A stretch of 64,000 nt of DNA from Chondrosia reniformis. Lineage: Eukaryota; Porifera; Demospongiae; Chondrillida; Chondrillidae. The translations under genes were made by a program, and so were the position numbers. Shown here piece after piece: positions 48,801 through 60,800 of this stretch. The notes below the pieces were generated by a model. It did no database searches. It saw only the letters and a program-made list of their open reading frames with translations, and had not been told where the DNA came from. The stretch lies in NCBI GenBank assembly GCA_947172415.1, contig OX359198.1, positions 4,681,401-4,745,400 on the forward strand, written 5' to 3'. Each line of letters opens with the position of its first letter. Within the stretch, counting starts at the first letter, position 1.

Positions 48801-51800
48801 TTCATTTTTTTTCTGTAGTGGTAAATTTGGCGGAGAATGCTATGGGCATTATCAGTAGAGTAGCAGATTACTGTGAGAAGAAGACAAAGGGTGAAATGTC
48901 AGGAAAGTACAAAGATGTGGCAAAAGTCCAGCTTCAACAAGCTTTTCAACTATCCAGCTCTATCAACCAAAAGTAAGAAGAGCAACGACGGTGATAAGTG
49001 GAAACACAAATTTGTCCACTTACCCTTCCGTGACCAGGAGAGGATATCCACCACAGAATGTGAAAAGGATGAGCTTCGGCAAGCAGGTTTGGAGGAAAAG
49101 GTAATAACGTTTTACAATCTCAACCTGAGTGCAGAGTTGTTCAGAGACGTCCTACAGGACCATTTCTGCAATTGAGGGATTCTGGTGGCTATATATCACT
49201 GTCCTCTCCTTCAGATCTTCCATGTCCTGAGAATCCAAAGTGCTATTCTGTACCGCAAGACTCGTGTCCTCGGTCAAATTATTGTCCCCTGATCTTCATA
49301 TGCCTTTGGGGGCTTTAGAAAATAACATATCCATGCCTTCAATGTTTGTGACCTTCCTTTGCTCAGGTGAGGTGGTGCTGATGGCACTAGTGCTTTCCCC
49401 ATTTGATGATAATGAAGAAATCTCTGCTTTGCATGCAATGAATAAACCATTTCAACTACTACAAAGATAAATCCTAGGAATACAAACTTGCACTTTGTAA
49501 ACATTTAATCAATTTACTTAAGGCTAATGTTTCAAACCACTATGAAAATTCCTCACATTAATAACTCAAAGAGCCTGTTTACGGTTAAATCATTGAAACT
49601 TTAGAAAAGGATTTTCATAAGAATTGAACATACTGTTTTAGTATGGGTTTCCATCCAGTACTATGGCACGCCATGGGCTCTTCACTAAACACTAGCAATG
49701 CACTTGTTGTACTAAATGCCTGAAAATGAATAAAATTATGCATGCACAATAAGTTATAGCCATTCTTATAAAAGGGTTGAGTGCAGGTGCGTGGCATATT
49801 TGCCGCATGCTGTTTCAGTTATTCATCTTCTCGTCTAGTTCTTGGATCGATTCGTTTGTAGTAGTGAGTAAAAGCCGCACTGTACTGTACTGTACTGTGT
49901 AAAACTAGAGATTATGTTAGCTATATAGAGCTAAAGCATTTCAATAATTAGTCGACAGATCTCTGGCCTATTTTAGTTTGCTTTAATAGCTGTATGCACG
50001 TTATAAAAGATGCCCATGTGGAACATGATATACTCAGTGAGACTGTCACTATATACGTATATTGTATATTCAAGGTTAGCTAAAAAAGAATTTACAAAAT
50101 TTACACTACAGATTAGGACTTCTTGCTTTTGGCTCAAATGGAAGACCTGGGGCCCCCAGAAGTGTGTACAGAAAAATCAGTTCTGGTCTGCTTTGGGGAA
50201 AGGAAGCGACCAATGACCTTTAAGTCAGGTGCATCTCGAGAGGAGCTGATTTCTTCAGTCCAAGAAACTTTTTGTGATGTGATTCCTGCCAAATCAGCAA
50301 TTTTCTTATAGCTCAAGGATGAAGAGTGGGCTGGTGAATTTATTGATCTACCAGAGGGCAGTGCAGACATCAATGTGCCAGAGGCAATTGGGTCCAAGTA
50401 CTGAATATGGTCTACGGGAAGGTTGGTTTCTACCCCACCTAAGAGCTGTATTAAGTGGATCCGTCATTCTTATGCTTTCTTGTACTTGATCTCGAGATAT
50501 TTGATGACCCATGGCACGAATTAGTTCCATGACTAGATTCACCAATAAATGTATATGGTAACTCCCTTTACATTCACCAATACAGTGTCACCCACTTAAT
50601 AGGTCACAATTCGTTTTAGCAAATCTTTGGCCTAATAGCCGTTTGGCCTAATAACCAGTAGCGTCCTTTATTACAAATAAATATGCTTATAAAATACAGT
50701 GGTTTGAAAGTTTAACATGTACATAGTCAATATCTCCTAAAATGGTCAAACAAAGTGCTCTGAGTTTGAGTTTGAGCAGACAGCTTAGTAACCAACTTTT
50801 CCATTCCAATCATTGCAAAGTTTCCTTCTGCACAATCTCTGCTGCTGAAGTAATTTTGCAGTATTCTGACTGCTTCAAAAGCCTGTTGGGAAGTTGGGGA
50901 AGGCGTTGGGTCATCTTCCAGCTGATCCTCCTTTGAGTCACTGTTCCTCCCTGCTGACCACTGCTAAGATATCCTCTTCAGTTGGTAGCTCCACTGTATC
51001 AAGAGTCTCATCTTGATCCAAGTAAGATTCGGCTGAGAGGCTAGAGAGATAGCTGTCCAGTCATGCTTCCGCTCCAAAATGTTGCCCACCGTTCTCCTTG
51101 CTATCCTCATGTTCCACTTGCTCGAGAAAAGCTTGGCGATTGAGTCCTGCGTTGCCTTCTTATGGTCATCTTTGTATTCGCATATCTCCTTCTTCTGAGC
51201 CAAAGTTAAGTCGGTTCGTTTGACACTGGCCATATTTGACGACGAAAACGAATGTTTTTAGTTTGGCCTAATAAACGCTATTAAAACGTGTGAAATTCCA
51301 CAACAGCTGCGTGGAAAAGATGGCGGATAGCGGATGGCAGTTGGCATATTATACCAATACTTCTCGTATACTTTTGAATTTGTGCCAGGCAGCTACTGGC
51401 CTAATAAGCGGTTTGGCCTATTATCCAGCGGTATAATAAGCGGGTGACACTGTATATGGTAACTGCCTGTGGAGATCATTTAAAATTTCATCCAAAGCAC
51501 TATCAGATAGTGGCATTCCTTCCTCATCAAGGATGTTGAATTCTTCACATCTTCTGTACACTGTCATGCGTGACAGCCCTAAAAGTAATGCTATCTGTGT
51601 CCATGAAAATGACAGAGAATGAAGATATTCTAACTGTTCCTTTGAAATAATAAATATTGGTCTTCCTCTTCTCTGGCCATGGGTATAGGTAGTTGAAACA
51701 GAATATGAAGAATTACTAGAGGAGGCTTCCATAATATAATAAAACATCTGCCATTGGGTTTGAAGTGATGAAAGAAGCATCAGTATAGCTCTTCAAGAGA

Positions 51801-54800
51801 GGCCTCAAACTGTCCTAAAATTTCATTACCATTAGTGGCTCTTTCTGCTGCAACATCTTTAACGTGTGTGACATTTCTAATACAGACACCTAGCCTGTCA
51901 ACTGCATACTCTGCAAATACCATATTTGCTATACCAGCTAACTTGTTTCTCCAGGGAGCCTATAAACCTTGTAAGCTCAGAAAAGTAATTTGTCCATCCC
52001 CATGGTTCATCCATAATAGATGCAATGTTAGTGATATACATATAAATGTTAGTGATATACATATAAATGTTAGTGATATACAGAACCTATATATCACCAA
52101 AAGTGATATACAGAACCTATATATCACCAAAAGTGATATATAGGCTCTGTAATTTGGAAGTCCAAGTTGATTAAGTAGTCTGTAGTATAAGAAGAGTCAC
52201 ATACCACATTGTGTATTACAGTATGTCAAACGATCGATGCATGCAATGAGTATCCTCAATCATGCAGCATACATATCAGTGCTTTGGACCCATCACAGCT
52301 GTCATAAATAAAAAAGGTAAGGGATTTAAACTGAGCCTATAGTATTTCAATTCTGACTTCAAAAAGGGGCCACCCCATTCAAAACCCCTAATGCCAACTG
52401 ACAGATTCCTGGTGCATTCTTGTGGATGCAATTATCATAACTTACCAAAAATAAAACCGGAGGCAACACTTGCAATGCTGAGAAAGACGACACAGAAAAT
52501 AGACTTCAGAATGCTAAGCGAAATGCAAATGATCCGTCAAAAACCTTTTTCATACAACGTTTGTTACAATGCGCATGCGAAAAGATATTCATAACCTACA
52601 TTATATACGTCTACGTTTATTATTATATATATTATACGAGTGTATATTATTCTCATGTATAATTTTATTCATAGTGTATTGCTGGTGTGTTTAGTGAAGA
52701 TCCCATGGCATTTATAGTCACAACGTCCTGAGTATCTTTATGACGTCCTGAGAAATCTTCATGACGTCGTGAGAACATTTCAGTTCACGACATCATGAGA
52801 ATCTTGACGACGTCGTGAGAGAGTGGTGATTTTTGTTACGAACGGTGTGCCATACGGTAGACACAAGTACAAGTACAGGTGTACTGTTCAGTGTTTACTG
52901 ACTGGTCCGTATGTCTTCTTTGTTATATATTTACTGTAACTCCAATAGACCAGAAATTAAATGTAAGTAATGTACGAAAACTCTTGTAAGATTGACCTTG
53001 TTTATTTTATGTATGATTTACATGTTGCTTATGAAATGTCCCTCACAATGATCTCAGTCTAGTAAACACCATAACACATCAACAGAAAGCAGGCTGACCT
53101 GAATAAGAACCCTGTAACACAGCTTAGCAGCGACCAGGCTCTTGGCAATCCATCTGGCAGCATAGGCTCCGGACCTGTCCACCTTTGTGCAGTCCTTCCC
53201 AGAGAAGCAACCACCTCCATGGGCACCCCAACCTCCATACGAGTCCACTATGATCTTGCGACCAGTCAGACCAGCATCACTCTAGGGAGAAAGTACAATT
53301 ATTACTAATAATAAATGAATTGTAGAAAAATGAATTTTATGCAAAAATGTACAAATATAGCTATGGAAGCTTAGTTATGACCATGCACCATCAGCCAGTT
53401 AGGACAAAAGGTTGCAGTATAGAGTTTATGTTTACATAAACTGAGTTAGCATCCAGGTGGGGGCGGCACCTATTGCAGTATAATGCTAAAACGGTATTGA
53501 CGCTGTGTATAGCAGGCGCTTTGACTACCAGTGCAGCAATAATATCTTCGCACGCCAAACAAAGAATCTCGAATGACGTACGTATACCGGAGGCCCGGCC
53601 TGGCATCGACCACATGTTTTTTCCAAGAACGACTGGCTAGCAACTAAGCAGCAGCTCTCTCAAAACTTAGTACTGTCCCGAGAATCGAAAGTTCCTTTGC
53701 GCAATGGCCACATCCGAAGCTCCCGACGTTCCTCAATCGAGTGAAAATCAACAGGACCTCCCACAGCTGGCCGATCTAGCCAAGCTCACGCCTTCACAAG
53801 CTCAACGCGTCTTGGAATCGGCACTCATGCATTTTCGCCGGACGGACAAACATGCTCCAACTTCAGGGGTCCAAATATCCACAGCTTCGCTACTCAACAG
53901 CGGCCTCGTAACGGCACCCACAGGTGAGTTTGCTAGAACGCACATTCTAACTGTTTTGATACCGCAATAAACTAACGCATATCAATGGCCTCGCGTTCAC
54001 AACCCGCCCGTATCGTCAGAACGCGATGCCAGCTCGCACCTTCCCCCCCCCCCCCCAAATAATAATATAGATTTCATAGCATCACAATAGCTTAAGTCCG
54101 GCACAGACGCATACAACTCCTATTATAAACTAGGCATGGGCCTATCAATACGCAGGCCTCAAAAGCAGCACAGGCCCAATAGCCCATATATAGCAGCAAA
54201 CGCATACAAGCACGGTTAGATAAAGCTACAAGCAGTTATGTAAAGCCAGGAGTCCCCCGGCAGGGCATAGCACGCAGCCTTTAGGAGGCATGGCAATCGA
54301 CCATTGCATACCAGCAGCACCACAGCGGCAGACTGGCAGGCATGCATTCGTGTAGCACTTATACACGCAGCAGCTGGCACACACACCACACTGGACATCC
54401 TATGACCATGTGGCCCTGGTATATAGGGTCGTCAGCATACGCGGCATACCAACAGCCATATAGCTAGGCAACAGCCTACACACTTTATTACGCGGCGCAG
54501 CATGCATAAACAAAAAAAAAATAATCAGCCACGCAAGCCTCGCATACCACCCACCCAGGCCACTCTGGCAATTGACGTAAGCTCTGAACTTCTCATTCTT
54601 CCCTTACATAGCTCAACAATTCACCCCCATTCAACCTGGCCAAATTCCCTCGGCGGCACAGCTAGCCCACCTGGCTCTTCAACCCTCTACCGACTCTGGC
54701 CAAACCATCCTGCCAACTCCCCCACGGGGGAGCTCCACCAGCCAAGCCACCCCACCTATCCTAGGCCTGGTAGCTCCCACAAACGGGACCACACCTACCC

Positions 54801-57800
54801 CATTGGCCCAACCGTCCATTTGCGATACCAGGGAACCTCTACCAGCTAAACTCCTGCAATGCCTCAAAGACTTATCCTTCGTAGAACTGCACTGGTTCCT
54901 GCCTGCCCCACTACTGCAAGCCAGCCTCCAAATGGAAGACAACTGCTCGCACAGCCACTGTCACTGCCAGACCACCCTATCCAGCAAACGTAATAGGAAG
55001 ACCGTTGACGATATCTTCACGTGGCTGTTGTACTTCAACAGGTATACAGCCACCCTATTCACATTCCATCTTAGCATGCTGCCTCAAATGACAGCATACA
55101 CTAACACAATCCTTCAGGCCAATCTCCAATTCCAAGGAGACGGCTGGCGGGTCTACGACAGGGCCTTCAGGATCCAGGCTGCCTCCTGCAAGTCCACTAA
55201 TTGGAAAGGGGTGGATCCCAGTCTCTATGCCAGGTTTGTTTCCTCCCAGACCCGCCGCTCAGCAATTTGCCAATTCTGCTGCAGCTCCAGCCACAGTTCC
55301 GCCTCCTGTCCTTGGGGGGTCGACGAGCCTCCTCAGAGGGATTCTGTTTCGATATCCTCACCGGGGCCAGCACGCAACCTATACACCCCTAACAGGGCAC
55401 AACCCCCTGCCTGCCTCTCATGGAATAGCGGGGCCTGCAGGTTCCCGGATACGTGCAGGTTTCGCCACGTGTGTACCACGTGCTTCTCCCCAGGCCATCG
55501 CTACACAGAGTGCTGGCGCATGCAATTCAGGCAGAGAGGCCCACCAGCCTTGCTTCCTCATCCAGCAAAGCGCCCCGCCCAGTTTAGTTCTCCGGAGAGC
55601 AGGACAATTTAGGAACATCTTAACAAACTCAGTCTAGTCAGGGTGATGCTTGCATGCCATTTTAATTACTAGTTATGATACTTTGTATGTTCAGTAACAT
55701 AGTTCACCCAGACATACATGCATTTATACGTACGTTAGGACATCGATATGCCCGCAGGTAGCCTATCAGAGCACGCCGCAGCTGGGCCCATCAGTGACCA
55801 CGATGGTACAAAAATGTAGGCATAGTCAGGAGTAGGCTGTCTAGCATGCGAGCAACGTTACAAATTCTAACATCTATATCATATATAAAATAAAAAATAA
55901 AATATAAAATAAATAAAAAGAAGCAATCCAAGGTAGCTGTCACATATACATTTCATGGCCCTGCAGGTCCCCCGCACTATGCCTACACAAGAGATCTCCA
56001 AGCACTATCAGTCTCTCCTCTTCGTTCTCCATCCTACTGGCAAATGGCCAAGCCCCCACAACCAGCACCGCCCCCCCTAGCTGTCCCCTTATGGCGGGAT
56101 GCACTACAGCACTACCCAGAAAAACAACTGGTCCACTGGCTCTTAGAAGGGCTTCAATATGGCTTTCGCTTGGGCTGCAGCTCAAATCCGCAAGACGCAA
56201 CATACCATCTGCCTATGAACACCCGGAGGTGGTGGGAGCATGTCTTCTAGCGGAATGTCAAAAAGGGCGGATACTAGGCCCCTTCCCAGCTCCTCCACTG
56301 AGGCCGATGCAGGTTAGTAGGTTTGGGGTTATTCCTAAGCGATCCCAACCAGGAAAGTGGCGCCTAATCCTGGACCTGTCATTTCCAGAGGACAGCAGTG
56401 TTAATACCAGTGTCTCCAAGGAACTGAGCTCCCTGCGATACCCGTCCATAGACATGGCGGTGACACAGATCCTACAAGCAGGCAAGGATGCCCAACTCTC
56501 GAAACTTGACATCAAAGATGCCTATCGCATCATTCCGGTACACCCAGAGGTACAGCGCTGGCTGATGTGATCCAGTGGCTCATAAGGGAAAGAGGCGTAG
56601 AGTGCTGCATCCACTACCTGGACGATTACTTATTTGTGGAAAAGCCACATACCCCAGCACAAGCCCTCCACCTTGCTACAACCGTCCTCACCGATCTGGG
56701 AGTCCCCCTGGCACCCGAGAAGGTAGAAGGTCCAGACAGGTGTCTAGTGTTCCTGGGCATTGAACTGGACAGCCAGACCATGACGGCGCGCCTCCCCCAA
56801 GAAAAACTTCAGCGGCTCGCAACCACCTTGAATGCCTGGCAGGATAAGAAAGCCTGCAGGAAAAGGGAGCTTCTCTCCCTGCTAGGGGTCCTCCATCATG
56901 CAGCCATGGTTGTCCGCTTTGATAGAATATTCGTACGTAGGATGATCGAACTGTCAAAACTTGCCAAGGAGGACCACCACTTCGTGCGACTGAATAAAGA
57001 GTTCCGATCAGACCTACAGTGGTGGAGGACATTCCTTCCAAGGTGGAATGGTAGCAGTTTTCTACTTCCAGTGGTAACAGCATCCCCAGATGTCTGGATA
57101 TATTCAGATGCATCGGGCTCATGACACATCGGGCTCATGGGGCTATGGAGCTTGGTCACCTTCCCCATATCAGTGGTTCCACGGCAGTTGGCCCAGTACC
57201 TGGGTGCCAAAGAACATAACCGCGAAGGAACTACTGCCTATTGTACTGGCCGCTGCTACATGGGGCCCTCAATGGCATCGTCTGTCGATACGCTTTAGAT
57301 GCGACAATATAGCAATAGTCCAGGCCATCTCATCAGGCAAAAGCACAGAGCCGCTAGTTATGCACCTACTCAGAGGGCTACACCTATTTGCCATGGAGTA
57401 CCGATTCTGTATATCGGCTACCCATATTGCTGGCAAAGATAATGGTCCAGCAGATGCATTATCCCATAACCGTCTCTCCGCCTTTTTTGCACAGGTTCCA
57501 GAGGCCCCCAGAGACCCTGCAGTCATACCTCAGACTCTTCTCCAATTGTTCTTGGTAGAACCACCACCAGACTGGCTCTCAGCCAACTGGAGACAGAAGT
57601 TAACTACTACATTAGAGAAGGTGTCTCAAAATCCACAGCCCAAATATACTGCTCCGGCCAAAAGCAGTACCTGACCTTCTGCCAGCTGACAGGTCTCCAC
57701 CCTCTCCCGGCATCAGAACAACAATTACTGCTGTTCTCGGCGTATCTCACATTGAAAGGCCTTAAGTGGCAGACTATCAAAACGTATCTAGCTGCAGTTC

Positions 57801-60800
57801 GGCACCTCCACATTACCAACGGTCCTAACACTCCATTCCCGGATGGAAGTCGCCCCCCGTCTTGAACTCATGCTAAAAGGTATAAGGAAGGCCACCTCAA
57901 TCCTCCAACAGAAAGCGCACCTCCCTATTACCCCGGCTATCCTACGCTGCGTTTGGGGCGTTGTGAGGTTACCTACTTCCCCGGATACTTTGATGATCTG
58001 GGCAGCCATGAACGTTTGCTTCTTTGGTTTTCTAAGATCGGGCGAAGTATGCTCACCATCCCCCGCATCTCATGACCCCACCTGGCACCTTTGCCTCAAT
58101 GACATAGCCCTGGACTCCCATGATAATCCAACTTAAAAGCCTTTATCACAATTAAGGCCTCCAAGACAGACCCCTTCAGGCAAGGGGTCACCATTACACT
58201 TGGAAAGACTAACCAACCCCTGTGTCCCCTTACAGCGTTACTCCCATACCTGGCTCTGAGAGGTGCGCTCACAGGCCCCTTATTCCAATTCACTGATGGC
58301 TCCTTCCTTATAAGAGAGACATTTGTGAAGGAAGTCAAGTCTCTACTACAAGCAGCCGACATTGACCCCACCCCATATTCGGGTCACAGCTTCCGCATCG
58401 GGGCAGCTACCACAGTGGCACAGGCTGGGATGGACGCTGCACTTATCCAGACACTGGGCAGATGGAAAAGCTCTGCGTACCAAGTTTACATTCAAATTCC
58501 CAGAGAGTCGTTAGCAACAGTCTCACAAGCTATGGCAGCTGCCAAAATAACAATGTATATATAGCCATTTAGCAACTTAAGACTATACTAAAATTTATTT
58601 ATTTTTTCCCGTTTATGGGCATATGGATAAGCATACACCTCTATATGGTTATTATATTTCCATTTATAGACACGTAGGTATCTATACATATACGTATAAT
58701 AAGGGGCATGTTAGTCTGAATTCAATAATTTATCTCTGTCTTGGGTGGAGAAACTCCTTGGGCCATAACAGCCTATACATATGTGAAAGCCCTAGCTGTT
58801 ATGATATATTCCACCCAAGCCATTAATTGGAAGTGACAATTATATATAGGCCCACCCAAAAAGCACTATATATAAAAAACTACTCAGCCTAATTGTAACT
58901 CAACGTACCTAGATTTATTAACTCACTTCCACAAAATATATAATTATTAATTACATGCCGGCAGCCCCCACCTGGTCCTGTACCATGCTCCAATCACCAA
59001 CCTGACACATCGCCAGGTGACCCATGCACATCGCCAGGTGACCCATGCACATTGCCAGGTGACCCATGCACATCGCCAGGTGACCCATGCACATCGCCAG
59101 GTGACCCATGCACATCGCCAGGTGACCCATGCACATCGCCAGGTGACCCATGCACATCGCCAGGTGACCCATGCACATCGCCAGGTGACCCATGCATATA
59201 TATGTATATATTGTCTACACGCGAGGGCATTAAGTAGGATGTAATGCAAATACACTTATAGGTCCTCAATGGGGCTTTAAGGCTTTATATGTCACCTGGG
59301 TGATGCTAATTGCAGTTTACAGTTCTCCTGTTTCACAGGAACAGTAGTGTATCCCTTATTCAGAGGCAAATGACTGTTATCATGCTGTCAAAAGCTGTAG
59401 ACAGTACGTACGTAGATCTATAATTTACTGTGACAAATATGGCTAGTATTGCGGTGTGTGTCCAAAACATACACAATTGTGTGTATATCTTTTTTATAAT
59501 GAAATTCAGTTCTAAAAAAATAAATTTTCGGCAATTTTGTTATATCGTATTCCAATGTATTAGCTTCCTTAAAAACTACATCTTCTGGTTGTTTCAATTC
59601 TTTCACAGCAATGTTTCAGTAGCAAAATTAACTTCTAACCCGCATACCAGCTTAGTGCCTTGTCATTAATATACATTAATGGAATCTTTTCAACTTGTTA
59701 ATGGAACAAGTGTATATTCATAGCATTATCTACAACTTCTCTCTATAACAATTACTATCAAAAGTATAACTTGGCAGCAACTAACCTGTGGTCCACCGAT
59801 GATGAACCTCCCAGATGGCTGGAGATGGTAGATGGTGTGTTCATCGAGATATTCATTAGGGATTACTTTCTAGAAGACACCAAAGAACAGGAGCAGAATT
59901 AGTTCACTTCATAAAAACACTGACTAAACTAGTAAGCTGGTATAATGCATGACTACTGACTACTATGGAACAAGAACACTTGTATTCCCCATACATATAT
60001 GTACATACATACATTTACAATACCTATAGAAGTAACATTACAGTTTGCATATTTTAGAACTGTACCTCTAAATATAATTGTAAGTGTAATAGTGTGAAAG
60101 GTAAGTTTGTATTACCTTAATGACTTTCTCTTGAAGGTCTTTCTTAATTTGTTCATTAGTCACATCAGGTGAGTGCTGAATTGAAATAACAACGGTGTGC
60201 ACTCTGATCGGGATGGTACGTCCATTGATAATACGATATTCTACGGTCACCTGCACATGGTCATAATAGAGAGAGAAAGGCATGAACCTTTGTACAGACT
60301 GTAATAATCGTGATCGGCAGGGTTTTATTTAGAAACTTTTCAAGGGGGAGGGAGGGCAAAATCATGGTACGTATGCTGAAATAAGGAGAGTAGGATGTTG
60401 GGTGGTGCATGGGTGTTTCCCTGATTAAGACTCAGACAGACACGCCCTTCTTGCTAGAATGATGTGGATGAAGAAGAAGAAAGAAAGGAAAAGTCTCCAG
60501 GACCTGTATCTTCATCCAAAGCTCTCTCCAGGTTTAGCTCCCTATAGGCTTTTTTAAAGCATGTAGGAAAATGGTGTATTAGATTTTTACATGATATGGG
60601 AGAATTTCAAGGGGAGATGCAACCAGCTCCCAAGGGGGAATGCCCCTACTCCCCCTAAATGAAACCCTGATTTCAGTGTCACTTGATTGTGGGCTAGGAA
60701 ATCAAGATGAAGACCACCCAAAGACAGGATCCCTGATTGTGTGACAACAGGAAAGACATTACTATCACTTCCTCCTTTCCCCACAAAATCACTCAAAACA

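Noticed and set aside
53455-58976. CCAGGTGGGGGC and its inverse as terminal repeats of the DIRS-like element
   Set aside because: Only about 12-15 bases, and one copy lies beside a CCAGGTGA minisatellite, so chance is likely. Too weak to define the element's ends.
58947-59269. Several overlapping open frames repeating WRCAWVT or MGHLAMC
   Set aside because: Artefacts of the 21-bp minisatellite.
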